Shown: positions 24,179-33,099, numbered from the stretch's first letter. The stretch is DNA of 64,000 nt from Blastopirellula sediminis (GCF_020966755.1 NZ_JAJKFT010000010.1:2010720-2074719), one strand, 5' to 3'. Numbers and translations: made by a program. The notes: generated from the letters alone by a model not told the origin.

Positions 24179-26047
24179 TTACGGGTTGTCCGCTTCGGCG
24201 TCGCTTTCGTCGAAGTGGGCTTCCGGGGCGTGCGAGCCGCGGGGAATGCGGACCTCGTCGACCAACTGCTGGATTTCTTCCGGCGGGGCCGGGGTCAGGC
24301 GGCTGACGACCAGCGTCACGATAAAGTTGAGTGCACAGCCGACCGCTCCGATCGACTCGGGAGAAATGCCCCCCTCAGTCCAACCGGCGAACATCGGCGT
24401 AATCAGCGGCTCGCTGAAGAGGAACGGCAGGATGACGTTCGCTTTGCAGGCCAGGATGTAGCCGCCGGTGAACAAGATCCCGACCACCATGCCGCAGATC
24501 GCTCCTTCGCGATTGGTGCGACGATCGAAGATCCCCAGGAAGACGATCGGGAAGAAGCTGGCCGCCGCCAGACCGAAGGCGAACGCCACCACTTCGCCGA
24601 TAAAGCCTGGCTTGATGATCCCGAAATAACCGGCGACCACGATCGCCAACAAGATCATGATGCGAGCGACCGTCAGGCGCTTCGCTTCCGAGGCGTGCGG
24701 ATCGACGAAGTGGATGTAAAGGTCATGCGCGATCGAGCTTGAGATGACCAGCAGCAAACCGGCGGCAGTGCTGAGAGCCGCGGCTAGGCCGCCGGTGGCG
24801 ACGATCGCCACGATCCAGGCGGGCAAGCCGGCCACTTCCGGGGTGGCCAGAACCAGGATGTCTTTGTCGATAGTCGCTTCGGCGTATTTATCTCCATCCT
24901 TTTTGAGCGAGATGACGCCGTCTCCATCCTTGTCGTCAAACTCGATCAGGTGGGTCACTTGCCAGGTGTTGATCCAGTGGATCGGCTTTTCGGTTCCATC
25001 CTCGCCGACCGAGGCCAGGTGATAAATCTTCTGGCCGGTTTTTTCGCCGTCGTCGTTTTCCGCTTCGTCGATGTTGACCACCTTGGCGCCGTTCAGCGTG
25101 CTCAGCAGGTTGTACCGAGCGAACAGGGCCATCGTCGGCGCCGCCGTGTAGAGCAACGCAATAAACAACAACGCCCAGCCCGCGCTATAGCGAGCGGCCC
25201 GGACGTTGGCGACGGTGTAAAAGCGGACGATCACGTGCGGCAGGCCGGCGGTGCCGGCCATCAGGGCGAACATCGTCAAAAAGACGTTCAGCTGCGAGCG
25301 GTTGGTAAACGGCTCGGTATAGGCCTTAAAACCAAGCTCCGCATGCAGAGCGTCAACTCGGTCGTGAATGTCGCCGGTGACGAAGCCGAGCTGCGGAATG
25401 TAGCTGTCGGTCAGCATCTTCGAGAGAGCGATCGACGGAATCAAAAAGGCGAGGATCAGCACGAAGAACTGCACGACCTGCGTCCAGGTAATCCCTTTCA
25501 TCCCACCGAGCACGGCGAAGAAAGCGACGATCACCATCCCGATCACCACCCCGTATTCGACCGGCACTTTCAGGAAGTGGGAGAAGACGAGCCCGACGCC
25601 GCGCATCTGCCCGGCGACGTAAGTGATCGAAACGAAGACGGCGCAGAGCGCGGCGACGATGCGAGCGGTTTCGCTGTAGTAACGTTTGCCGACGAAGTCG
25701 GGAACGGTGAACTGCCCGAACTTCCGCAGATAAGGAGCCAACAGCAGCGCCAGGAGCACGTAACCGCCGGTCCAGCCGAGCAGATAAACGGTGCCGTCGT
25801 AACCGCTGGCGGCGATCAAACCGGTCATCGAGAGGAACGACGCAGCGCTCATCCAGTCGGCCGCCGTGGCCGCACCGTTGGCGACCGCAGGAACGCCGCC
25901 GCCGGCGACGTAAAACTCGCTCGTTTCCTTCACCCGGCTTTGCCAGCCGATGTAGATATAGATGAAGAAGGTGATCGTGACGAAGATGTACGTCCAGACG
26001 GTGCTCGACATCTCGAAGAAGCCGAGCAGGGGGGTAATTTCAAACAT
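24179..26047 (-). CDS. Sodium:solute symporter, VC_2705-like large subunit
   Basis: A 622-residue SSS-family transporter with about 13 membrane segments. Family marks include EFYVAGGGVPAVANGAATAADWMSAASFL and GWTGGYVLLALLLAPYLRKFG near the N-terminus and GGLAAALSTAAGLLLVISS in the C-terminal third. Residues 330-410 form a hydrophilic insert with a calcium-loop-like DDKDGDGVISL, as in the VC_2705 subgroup related to acetate permease ActP. Its substrate is probably a small carboxylate taken up with Na+. The start is ATG 26047; a GTG at 26056 overlapping the upstream stop codon and closer to AAGGAA is also possible. It is translationally coupled to the DUF4212 gene. Confidence 0.88.
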   Translation of the reverse strand: MFEITPLLGFFEMSSTVWTYIFVTITFFIYIYIGWQSRVKETSEFYVAGGGVPAVANGAATAADWMSAASFLSMTGLIAASGYDGTVYLLGWTGGYVLLALLLAPYLRKFGQFTVPDFVGKRYYSETARIVAALCAVFVSITYVAGQMRGVGLVFSHFLKVPVEYGVVIGMVIVAFFAVLGGMKGITWTQVVQFFVLILAFLIPSIALSKMLTDSYIPQLGFVTGDIHDRVDALHAELGFKAYTEPFTNRSQLNVFLTMFALMAGTAGLPHVIVRFYTVANVRAARYSAGWALLFIALLYTAAPTMALFARYNLLSTLNGAKVVNIDEAENDDGEKTGQKIYHLASVGEDGTEKPIHWINTWQVTHLIEFDDKDGDGVISLKKDGDKYAEATIDKDILVLATPEVAGLPAWIVAIVATGGLAAALSTAAGLLLVISSSIAHDLYIHFVDPHASEAKRLTVARIMILLAIVVAGYFGIIKPGFIGEVVAFAFGLAAASFFPIVFLGIFDRRTNREGAICGMVVGILFTGGYILACKANVILPFLFSEPLITPMFAGWTEGGISPESIGAVGCALNFIVTLVVSRLTPAPPEEIQQLVDEVRIPRGSHAPEAHFDESDAEADNP

Positions 26048-26055
26048 GGTCGGCA

Positions 26056-26343
26056 CTATTCCTTCACCCCGTACTTCTTATCGAGTTGGTCCATGATCAA
26101 CGCGTAAGCGAAGACCAGCACGACGAAGACGTACATCGCCCCTTGGTGGCCGAACCAGAATCCGAGGGGGAGACTGCCGATATGCCAGGCGTTTAGGGGC
26201 TCGACGAAGAAGACCGAACAGCCGAACGAGACGACTGCCCAGATGAGCATCATGATTACGATGACGAGGAGATTGGCTCGCCAATAAGCGACGTTCGGGC
26301 GCGCAGAAGCGGCCGAAGGTTGTTCATCTTGGGGGGAAGACAT
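26056..26343 (-). CDS. DUF4212 protein, symporter small subunit (VC_2706-like)
   Basis: A 95-residue membrane protein with two helices (about 28-50 and 65-85). The motif YWRANLLVIVIMMLIWAVVSFG followed by GFWFGHQGAMYVFVVLVF matches the DUF4212 sodium-symporter small-subunit family, which is almost always encoded next to a VC_2705-type symporter, as here. The hydrophilic N-terminus is cytoplasmic. It is the first gene of the two-gene operon, and its stop codon overlaps the alternative GTG start of the symporter. It is thought to assist the large subunit, but its exact role is not established. Confidence 0.9.
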   Translation of the reverse strand: MSSPQDEQPSAASARPNVAYWRANLLVIVIMMLIWAVVSFGCSVFFVEPLNAWHIGSLPLGFWFGHQGAMYVFVVLVFAYALIMDQLDKKYGVKE

Positions 26344-26530
26344 GCGTAGACCTAAGCAGCAGGAAATTCAGAAACTTTTTGAATTTGCGCCGTCTTAGGG
26401 GAATCGAAGAGCCGCCCCGTGTCAAGTAGCGGGGCAATTTTCGGGGTGAAATGGGTGAAGGGCTGCTGCGAGGAAGAATCGAGAGAAAGAATGTTTTAGC
26501 GAGCTTTCCTGATTGGTCTCTGGCAGCAAC

Positions 26531-26620
26531 TCAGCTCCGTTCTAGCGTCACTTGTCCAATGATCGCCCAGATCGCGACGAACGCGATACCAAGCCATGCA
26601 TGGAGAATATCGATAGGCAT
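26531..26620 (-). CDS. Possible 29-residue membrane peptide
   Basis: An ATG at 26620 opens a 29-codon frame whose product is a single amphipathic-to-hydrophobic helix (AWLGIAFVAIWAIIGQVTLE) ending with a charged tail. GGAAAA lies about nine bases upstream as a weak SD. The amino acid pattern is what one expects for a small transmembrane peptide, but the evidence is thin and it could be the remnant of a longer gene, since the frame continues upstream to 26731. Confidence 0.25.
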   Translation of the reverse strand: MPIDILHAWLGIAFVAIWAIIGQVTLERS

Positions 26621-26862
26621 AGCGTTTTCCAGCTTGTGGTCAGCATTAGCCCATCCGTGTCCGAACTTCACCCGTCCGTGGCAGAAGAAGGTATCGTCGC
26701 GCGGCCAGCGCGATTTGTTGAAAAAGATCAACCGACGCTACAGCCGCGATAGCATGACCGCCAAGCAAAGGCGGACGCGACAATCCAATCGCTACAGCTT
26801 CCGGTCGGGGGGCGAGAGGACGTGGGGTTGTAACGGATGTAGCGACCGCGGGGCGCTATCAT

Positions 26863-27022
26863 GGGTGCCGTTGCCACGTCTTCGTGGCAATGAAAGTGTA
26901 TGAGGCGATCGTTTGAGTTGGACGTTCTCCGAGTCCATGAGATCGGACCGTCGACAAGCAGTTGCCAAACCTAGTCCTATTGAAAACGCATACATTGCCA
27001 CGAAGACGTGGCAACGGCACCC
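26863..27022. repeat. REPIN-like element: 30-base perfect inverted repeat pair
   Basis: The left arm is 26863-26892 (starts GGGTGCCGTTGCC, ends TGGCAATG) and the right arm 26993-27022 is its exact reverse complement over all 30 bases. Each arm is itself a hairpin: TTGCCACG, loop TCTT, CGTGGCAA. The arms are separated by 100 bases. Two inverted REP units with their own hairpins are the definition of a REPIN, which is mobilised in trans by RAYT (IS200-like) transposases; no such gene is in this window. The element ends 26 bases from the stop of the metallophosphoesterase gene. Confidence 0.8.
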
Positions 27023-27047
27023 TAATACGGAAGCTGGCGACAACGCC

Positions 27048-27932
27048 TTACGCGTTCCAGCTGTAGTCGTCCTGGTTCCGGAAGCCTTCCAGCCGCAGCG
27101 AGCCGTCCGACAACAGTTCCAGCAGCGAGTAGCCGTTGTGTTCGGCGCCGCTTCCTTCGACCATTGCGACCAGCGTGCAGTAGTGGATCCCGTCGAGCTG
27201 CTGGTAGTCGTTTTTGTGGCTGTGTCCTTGGAAGACCGCCTTGACGTTCTTCGACAATTCGAGAATCGTCCGGACGTCGGCGGCGTTGCGGACCATGTGA
27301 CTGCCGGCGTTATCCAACCGCTGATGGGCGAAGACGACCGTCGGCTTGTCGTTGGCGGCCAGGTCGTCGGCGAGCCACTTCAGCTCTTTCTGCGGCACGT
27401 TGGCGTCGGTCCAGACGAAGTTCTTCCGCTGGTAATGCTTCCCTTCGCTGGTGAAGCAAGAGTCCAACACCACGAAGTGCCAATTGCCCCGATCGAAGGA
27501 GTAGTACGACTCCTCTTTGCCGACGGCGCCCAGGAATTCGGCCTTGGTCAGCGTGTCGACGCAATGGTTGCCGAGCACATAGTGACGATCGCCGCAGATC
27601 TTCTGGAACTCGTCGTTGACCGTCTTCAGATAGCCGAGCTCAGTTTCGACATCGCTGGCCGCGTCGATCAAGTCTCCCAGCTCCACCATCATGTCGAGCT
27701 TCGCCGCCGAGAGCTTGTCGCTCGCTTCCATCAACTTGCCGAGGGTCTCGCGATAGTAACGCGTTCCTGCCGGCGGTTTGTCGGCGTGGTGCAGGTCGGT
27801 GATCAAGCCGACGCGCAGGTCGATCGAACTTTCGGCGGCCAAGGCGAGCGAACTGCCGGCGGCAGTCAGCAGCAGCGTAGAACCTTGCAAAAACGCACGG
27901 CGGTCCAGGCGGACCGGTTGGGAGGCTGGCAT
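27048..27932 (-). CDS. TAT-exported calcineurin-like metallophosphoesterase
   Basis: A 294-residue protein with a twin-arginine signal (LDRRAFLQGSTLLLTAAGSS) and a complete dimetal site: GLITDLHHAD (D and H), GDLID, GNH in VLGNHC, the catalytic-site His in VFAHQRL, and GHSH in FQGHSHKN. It hydrolyses phosphoester bonds outside the cytoplasm; the substrate cannot be read from sequence. ATG 27932 is used because it places the RR motif nine residues in; upstream codons back to 28004 look non-coding and run into the pgk terminator. It lies downstream of pgk on the same strand but behind a strong terminator, so it probably has its own promoter. Confidence 0.88.
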   Translation of the reverse strand: MPASQPVRLDRRAFLQGSTLLLTAAGSSLALAAESSIDLRVGLITDLHHADKPPAGTRYYRETLGKLMEASDKLSAAKLDMMVELGDLIDAASDVETELGYLKTVNDEFQKICGDRHYVLGNHCVDTLTKAEFLGAVGKEESYYSFDRGNWHFVVLDSCFTSEGKHYQRKNFVWTDANVPQKELKWLADDLAANDKPTVVFAHQRLDNAGSHMVRNAADVRTILELSKNVKAVFQGHSHKNDYQQLDGIHYCTLVAMVEGSGAEHNGYSLLELLSDGSLRLEGFRNQDDYSWNA

Positions 27933-28002
27933 GGCGTTGTCGGTGGGTAGGGGAAGGGGGGGGCTTTCAACTACTTTATACGCGAAGGATCTGGCGGACA
28001 AC

Positions 28003-28032
28003 AAAAAAAGGACGCCCCCAGCGGAGGCGTCC
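28003..28032 (-). terminator. Intrinsic terminator of pgk
   Basis: On the minus strand, GGACGCC, a nine-base loop and GGCGTCC are followed by seven T (28003-28009 as A on plus). It lies 30 bases after the pgk stop. The same stem sequence recurs in the terminator at 47034-47066. Confidence 0.9.
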
Positions 28033-28062
28033 TCAAATCTTCATCGACTTGTGTGCCGTGGC

Positions 28063-29250
28063 TTACTTTTCGTCGAGCAGATCAACCGCCGCGAACTTTT
28101 GGCCTTCCAGCATCGAGAGGCTCGCGCCGCCGCCGGTCGAGACGTGCGAGACCTGGTCGGCGAAGCCGAGCTGGGCGATCGCCGCGGCGCTGTCGCCGCC
28201 GCCGATGATGCTGATTGCGTCGCCGTCGGCGATCGCCTGAGCGACGGCCTTGGTCCCTTCGTCGAACGGCGGCATTTCAAACACGCCCATCGGACCGTTC
28301 CAGACGACCGTCTTGGCGCTCTTCACCAGGTCGGCGTACATCTTGGAAGTTTCCGGGCCGATGTCGAGACCTTCAAAGCCGTCCGGGATTTCGCCAGCGG
28401 CGCAGATGACCTTGTTGCAGTCCCCCTTAAAGGCGTCGCCGCAATGGGTGTCGACCGGCAGGACCAGCTTGTCGCCGCCGGCGGCGATCAGTTCTTTCGC
28501 CAGATCGACTTTGTCTTTTTCGACCAGGCTGCCGCCGACCTTACCGCCGGTCGCCAGCGAGAAGGTGTAAGCCATGGCGCCGCCGATCAGCACCTTGTCG
28601 CAGATGCCGAGCAGGTTCTTGATGACCATGATCTTGTCCGAGACCTTGGCGCCGCCGAGGATCGCGACGAACGGACGCTGGGGGCTCTTGATCGCGTCGG
28701 TCAGATACTTGATTTCTTTTTCGACCAGGAAGCCGGAGACCTTCGGCTTGTCCCCCATCGCTTCCGGCACGGCGACCATCGAAGCGTCGGTGCGGTGGCA
28801 AGTGCCGAAGGCGTCGTTGCAGTAGATGTCGGCCAGCGCGGCGAGCTTGCCGGCGAACTCGGCGTCACCTTTCTTCTCCCCTTTTTCAAAGCGGAGGTTT
28901 TCCAGCACCAGGACGTCGCCGTCCTTCAGCGCGGCCGCTTTGGCGACGGCGTCGCTGCCGACCGTATCGGTGGCGAAGGCGACCGCTTTGCCGATCAGCC
29001 CGGCCAGCGCTTCGGCGGCCGGCTTCAGGCTGTACTTCGAGTTGTCGGCGCCCGGTTCGGGACGACCCAAGTGGCTCATCAAAATCAAGCGGCCGCCGCG
29101 GTCGAGGACCGACTTGATCGACGGCAACGCCATTTCGACGCGGCGGGCGTCGGTCACATTCCCGGCGTCATCCAGCGGAACGTTGAAATCGACGCGCATC
29201 AGGACGGTTTTGCCAGCGACGTCGACGTCGGCGATCGATTTTTTGGCCAT
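28063..29250 (-). CDS. pgk: Phosphoglycerate kinase
   Basis: A 395-residue glycolytic enzyme that transfers phosphate between 1,3-bisphosphoglycerate and ADP in the cytoplasm. Motifs in order are [10 protein letters not shown], the substrate-binding [20 protein letters not shown], and [12 protein letters not shown], with the nucleotide-site glycine stretch [10 protein letters not shown] near the C-terminus. Length is normal. ATG 29250 is chosen because it gives the standard N-terminus [14 protein letters not shown]; the open frame continues upstream without family similarity. GAGAGAAG precedes it. It is monocistronic, with a strong terminator downstream. Confidence 0.96.
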   Translation of the reverse strand: MAKKSIADVDVAGKTVLMRVDFNVPLDDAGNVTDARRVEMALPSIKSVLDRGGRLILMSHLGRPEPGADNSKYSLKPAAEALAGLIGKAVAFATDTVGSDAVAKAAALKDGDVLVLENLRFEKGEKKGDAEFAGKLAALADIYCNDAFGTCHRTDASMVAVPEAMGDKPKVSGFLVEKEIKYLTDAIKSPQRPFVAILGGAKVSDKIMVIKNLLGICDKVLIGGAMAYTFSLATGGKVGGSLVEKDKVDLAKELIAAGGDKLVLPVDTHCGDAFKGDCNKVICAAGEIPDGFEGLDIGPETSKMYADLVKSAKTVVWNGPMGVFEMPPFDEGTKAVAQAIADGDAISIIGGGDSAAAIAQLGFADQVSHVSTGGGASLSMLEGQKFAAVDLLDEK

Positions 29251-29487
29251 GAGCTTCTCTCGTTCTATCGGGGGTGAAAATCCTGCTGGGCGACTTGGGG
29301 CCCAGGTCATGCTCGTAAACTGCTGCGAAACCGCCACTTTACCCGCGCTGGCCGATCGAGAAAAGCGGCCGCAATTTGCGCACCGATCGCATCGCAAAAA
29401 CCTGACCTAATGCGGGACAAATTACCCGCCCGCCGCTATAGTGGCGGCGGCACGTCCCCCGCTTGTTTTTCCCCTGAAAGAGCCGCG

Positions 29488-30195
29488 ATGACCACGGTTG
29501 AGCCGCCGCCGCAATTGGGTGACGAGGAGGAGGGACTTCCGGCGCAACGAGCGATCGAGCCAGAGGCGCCGGCGTCCCAGTTTCGCTTCTCGATGACGCG
29601 GCTGATTATTGCGACGGCGATGGCGCCGTTGCCGCTGCTGTTGATTCATCCGGCGCCGAGACACGAGAAGTACGCCTGGTGCTTCGTACTAAGTTGTTTC
29701 ACGCTCTTTGCGACGGTTCTTTGGATCAAAGCGCGCGATTTGCCCCGCTTGAATTTGGCGGTGTTCTTCATGGCGCTGCCCGGCATCATGATGATTGCGC
29801 CTGTCGCGATTCCAGTTTTTGCGATCTTATTTGCAGTGCCGGCGATGTTTCTCGCCGGAAAGATTTTTCCCCGCTCGGGCAATGAGGAGCGATGCGTACT
29901 GAAGTGCAACCAGGTGCTGAAGAGCGCCGCGTATCTCTTGGTGACGATTTATTTTTTCGCCTGGGTTGCGATTACGATCTGCTTCACTCAAAGACCAGCG
30001 CATTTCTCGATCGGGCTGGTAGGGATGTTCGTATTGGGGGCATTGGTACCGGTCAATTTCTATTGGATCGCAACTTGTCCTGATCAAGATCTCGACCAGC
30101 GACCGGAGTTAGCCTTTTGGTTTGAAACAACGATGGTATTAATCCCTGCCGCCGTACTGTTTGCGACGCTGCGCGTGATAAGGATCTATATCTAG
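29488..30195 (+). CDS. Membrane protein, tandem family copy 1 of 5
   Basis: A 235-residue polytopic membrane protein of unrecognised family. An acidic, Pro-rich cytoplasmic N-terminus (about 30 residues) leads into FRFSMTRLIIATAMAPLPLL, the first helix; about six more helices follow. Two family signatures recur in all five copies: A[RE]-x-LP-x-[LI]N after helix 2 (here KARDLPRLNLA) and, before the last helix, LD-x-x-P followed by [YF]E-x-T (here LDQRPELAFWFETT). This copy has two extra cysteines in its central loop. ATG 29488 follows a 237-base gap from divergent pgk, which must hold the promoter for the array. Its stop codon overlaps the next start by one base. Confidence 0.7.
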   Translation: MTTVEPPPQLGDEEEGLPAQRAIEPEAPASQFRFSMTRLIIATAMAPLPLLLIHPAPRHEKYAWCFVLSCFTLFATVLWIKARDLPRLNLAVFFMALPGIMMIAPVAIPVFAILFAVPAMFLAGKIFPRSGNEERCVLKCNQVLKSAAYLLVTIYFFAWVAITICFTQRPAHFSIGLVGMFVLGALVPVNFYWIATCPDQDLDQRPELAFWFETTMVLIPAAVLFATLRVIRIYI

Positions 30196-30920
30196 TGCAT
30201 GACGCATTGGAGCAACCCGAAGAGACGAGAGTCAAGCGACGGGAACTGCCGCCGCAGGAAGAGCCTTCGCGCTGGCGTTTTTCGGTCACGCGGTTGATCG
30301 TCGCGACGGCGATGGCGCCGTTGCCATACTGGATGATTCCAACCAACGATGAGGCGGCGAGGATAGCGCTCGCGGTCAGTTCGCTAGCGGTAGCTGGCTT
30401 CGTGCTGTTGGTGCGAGCTCGCCATTTGCCGCGAATTAATCTCACGTTGCAACTGGGAATGCTGGGGATGTTGTTTAGCTCGTGTTGCTTTCCGTGGCAC
30501 TTGCTCCCATTTGCTCCGGCGCTGGGACTGGCCTGTTCCTTCGCCGTCGCGTTTTTCTTAACTGAGGCGATTTTTCCTTCGCGCGTGGTAAATGGACGAC
30601 AGCCAATTACTCCCAAGGTGAAAAGCGTCTTGAAAACGGGGATGTTTCCCTTTGGTTTTTTGTTTTTGATCGTCATTCTCATGACGGTCATGATGCCTGC
30701 GGGGCGAAGCGATAGCGGCGTCGTTTTTCTCAAGATGCTGGCGATTGATCTGCTGATGCTGGTCTTGTTGGGGCTGAACGTCGACGCTTGGATTCATGGC
30801 GTCGATAAAACGCTCGACGAGCGCCCCGATCTTGGCTATCGGTACGAAGCGACGACGCTGTTGCTTCCGGTCGCGGCGATCGTAATCTTCCTGCGAACCT
30901 TTCCGAGTGAAGTTCCGTGA
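30195..30920 (+). CDS. Membrane protein, tandem family copy 2 of 5
   Basis: A 241-residue paralogue. The first helix reads RFSVTRLIVATAMAPLPYW, very close to copy 1, and the signatures are RARHLPRINLT and LDERPDLGYRYEATT. The start is GTG 30195, sharing one base with the TAG of copy 1; no in-frame ATG is near. The third to fifth helices differ strongly from the other copies, so the transmembrane core is diverging while the ends are kept. Cotranscription with its neighbours is implied by the overlaps. Confidence 0.7.
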   Translation: MHDALEQPEETRVKRRELPPQEEPSRWRFSVTRLIVATAMAPLPYWMIPTNDEAARIALAVSSLAVAGFVLLVRARHLPRINLTLQLGMLGMLFSSCCFPWHLLPFAPALGLACSFAVAFFLTEAIFPSRVVNGRQPITPKVKSVLKTGMFPFGFLFLIVILMTVMMPAGRSDSGVVFLKMLAIDLLMLVLLGLNVDAWIHGVDKTLDERPDLGYRYEATTLLLPVAAIVIFLRTFPSEVP

Positions 30921-31618
30921 CGGTAGAGCGTAGGAAAGTCGACGATTCCGCCGAATCACAGCCTTTACGGTCAGCCGGTTCGCGTCCGTCGATCGCACGT
31001 TTGGTCATCGCGATCGCCGCCGCGTCTTTGCCGCTGCTGATGATTCGCGAGGATCAGCCGGACGGCGCCGTTTACTTCGGCATGAGCAGCGTGACCCTCT
31101 TTCTGGCGGCGCTCTGGATGAAGGCGCGTCAGCTGCCGTTTTTGAATCTCGCGTTGGTTCCGCTGGTCGCGATCGCCTATCTCGTTGCATTCGGCGCCTC
31201 GTTTCGACCGCTTTACGGCATCGAGATTGACTCGATTTACGTCGTGGTGCTACTAGGACTCGTTTATTATGCGGCGCTGTTCCTGATCAGTCGCCTGTCG
31301 GCGGTTCGTCAGGCGGTGAATCGGACGGCGTGGGTGTTGTATTCTGGTGTGCCAGCGTACGCCTTTTTTATTGCCGCCACGAGTCGCCTGGTCGAGGTCG
31401 ATCCTGCTATGCCGTCGCCACATGCTTTGATCGCGTGTAACTTGTTGCGAGTCTGGTTCGGTTTGTTGACCGTGGCGAATCTTTACTGGGCCGGGACCGA
31501 CCGGGGAGAAATGTTGGACGAGCGGCCTGATCTGGGCGTACAGTACGAAGCGACGATGGTCGGGCTCCCGTACGTCGCCCTCTTTTTGTTCCTGCGGATG
31601 ATGCGCAACGCATGGTAG
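30917..31618 (+). CDS. Membrane protein, tandem family copy 3 of 5
   Basis: A 233-residue paralogue with the shortest N-terminal tail. It lacks the FRFS lead-in and begins its first helix with SIARLVIAIAAASLPLLMI. Signatures are KARQLPFLNLA and LDERPDLGVQYEATM. The start GTG 30917 overlaps the stop of copy 2 by four bases (GTGA). Helices are about seven by eye. The end overlaps copy 4 by seven bases. Confidence 0.68.
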   Translation: MTVERRKVDDSAESQPLRSAGSRPSIARLVIAIAAASLPLLMIREDQPDGAVYFGMSSVTLFLAALWMKARQLPFLNLALVPLVAIAYLVAFGASFRPLYGIEIDSIYVVVLLGLVYYAALFLISRLSAVRQAVNRTAWVLYSGVPAYAFFIAATSRLVEVDPAMPSPHALIACNLLRVWFGLLTVANLYWAGTDRGEMLDERPDLGVQYEATMVGLPYVALFLFLRMMRNAW

Positions 31619-32310
31619 CGAGCGAAGAGGAGAACGACTTTCCGGAAGAAGCGGCGCCGACCGAAGAGCGGCAGCCGCGGGACTTGTTCGTGCCGTTTCG
31701 CTTTTCACTCACGCGTCTGGCGGTGGCGATAGTCGCGGCGACGCTACCGCTGTTGTTTATCTCGGACTGGAACCGGGAGTATGGTTGGATCTTTTGCATC
31801 AGCAGCGTCGCGATCGCCGGAGTGGTCATTCGAGTCCACGCGGCCGACCTGCCTCGACTGAACGTTGCGTTTCAGTTGATCGTTCCCTGCATCGCGTTGT
31901 TCGCTTGCGGGATGTGCTGCGTTCCTTTCATCTTTCCCGCGATTGCAGGAATCGGCGCCTCGTTTTACTTCGCGTATCTGATGTTTCCCCGAGAAGCCGG
32001 CGACGAACATGAGCCTACGTCGACCATCTTCCTCTGGCTGTCCGGGATCTTCCCCTTTTTCCTGCTCTGCATGGCGGCGCTATTCATGTCGTTTGGGCGA
32101 CGCATGTCGACGCCGATTCCCAGCGACAGCTATCTTCCCATTGTCTTGATGCCGACCATTTTCGCGCTGCTGACGGCGATCAATTTGTACTGGTTTGCGA
32201 CCGATCCTGACGAACCGCTGGACGATAATCCGACGAGAGCGTATCTGTATGAATTGACGCTCGTGTTGGCGCCCTGTGCGACGCTCTTTTGGTATTGGGG
32301 GAAGGTTTGA
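31612..32310 (+). CDS. Membrane protein, tandem family copy 4 of 5
   Basis: A 232-residue paralogue. The first helix reads FRFSLTRLAVAIVAATLPLLF, and the signatures are HAADLPRLNVA and LDDNPTRAYLYELTL, the most divergent version of the C-terminal motif (RP changed to NP). ATG 31612 overlaps the TAG of copy 3. An acidic N-terminus (SEEENDFPEEAAPTEER) is probably cytoplasmic. No catalytic residues were recognised. Confidence 0.68.
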   Translation: MVASEEENDFPEEAAPTEERQPRDLFVPFRFSLTRLAVAIVAATLPLLFISDWNREYGWIFCISSVAIAGVVIRVHAADLPRLNVAFQLIVPCIALFACGMCCVPFIFPAIAGIGASFYFAYLMFPREAGDEHEPTSTIFLWLSGIFPFFLLCMAALFMSFGRRMSTPIPSDSYLPIVLMPTIFALLTAINLYWFATDPDEPLDDNPTRAYLYELTLVLAPCATLFWYWGKV

Positions 32311-32325
32311 AGGAAAGGAGGCGGC

Positions 32326-33051
32326 ATGTCGCAATTGGATGAACCGCCGCTTTCGCCGGAGGAGGAGGACGCCAATTGGGCGCCGGCCAAGGATGTTTCC
32401 TCAGCCGCGCCGGCCGAGAAGATTTCATTTCGCTTTTCGCTAGCGCGGCTGTTGTTGGCGATGGCTGCCGCCCCGTTGCCGATGGTATTGTTCGCCAACA
32501 ACAATCCTTTCGTTGCGTGGGTATTCGCTTTTTGCGGGCTAACGTTGGCAGGCGCCGTCTTCTTGGTGCGAGCGGAGGATTTACCGCGGATCAACACCGG
32601 CGTCACGGTGATGTTGATCATCGCAATCGCCGCAGCATGTGCGACGGGGACATTTGACTTTTGGGGCGTCGCCTTTTGGTCGATGTTGGGAGCGATTCCA
32701 GGGTTCTTTTACGCGCATGGTCAGTACCCCTATTATGTCCGCGGCGCCGGAAAAGATCACAAAGAGGCGCCTCGTTGCGAAAGCGTATTGGCGACGGGCG
32801 CGTGGATTTACGTGGGGCTGAATTGGATTGCCTGGAAGAACGTCGCCGCGTCGATCGGCGAGTCTGGATTGAGTGGGCCAGGGCTGGTCTTGATGACCGT
32901 TTTCGTGCTGCTTATCCCGATCAACATCATCTGGGTTGCGGGAGAGAAAGGAGCGCGCCTCGACCAACGTCCCGAACTTGGCTTCTATTATGAACTGACG
33001 TTGATCGGCATTCCGTTGGCGTCTCTGTGCATTCTTCTTAAGGGGTTATGA
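32326..33051 (+). CDS. Membrane protein, tandem family copy 5 of 5
   Basis: A 241-residue paralogue, the only one with a strong Shine-Dalgarno (AAAGGAGG, seven bases before ATG 32326), following copy 4 by 15 bases. The first helix reads FRFSLARLLLAMAAAPLPM, and the signatures are RAEDLPRINTG and LDQRPELGFYYELTL. Its central helices include a Gly/Trp-rich stretch (FDFWGVAFWSMLGAIPGFFY). It ends 48 bases from the convergent Fur-family gene, with no obvious terminator between. Confidence 0.7.
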   Translation: MSQLDEPPLSPEEEDANWAPAKDVSSAAPAEKISFRFSLARLLLAMAAAPLPMVLFANNNPFVAWVFAFCGLTLAGAVFLVRAEDLPRINTGVTVMLIIAIAAACATGTFDFWGVAFWSMLGAIPGFFYAHGQYPYYVRGAGKDHKEAPRCESVLATGAWIYVGLNWIAWKNVAASIGESGLSGPGLVLMTVFVLLIPINIIWVAGEKGARLDQRPELGFYYELTLIGIPLASLCILLKGL

Positions 33052-33099
33052 GCATTGCCGACCGGATTCCCTTGCTTGCACTGCGGGCTAGTTGGGGCG

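Larger units (their letters stand above)
26344..27047. other. Intergenic region with a possible micro-ORF and a REPIN-like repeat
   Basis: About 700 bases between the symporter operon and the metallophosphoesterase gene. It holds the promoter side of the DUF4212 gene, a possible 29-codon membrane peptide on the minus strand (26531-26620), and an inverted repeat pair at 26863-27022. The 150-codon plus-strand frame at 26451-26903 has no protein-like character. Confidence 0.6.

Noticed and set aside
26451-26903. 150-codon plus-strand frame in the intergenic region
   Set aside because: It has no SD, no recognisable domain and mixed composition, and runs into the REPIN arm.
26863-27022. CRISPR array
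   Set aside because: Only two inverted copies exist; CRISPR repeats are direct and regularly spaced, and no cas genes are present.
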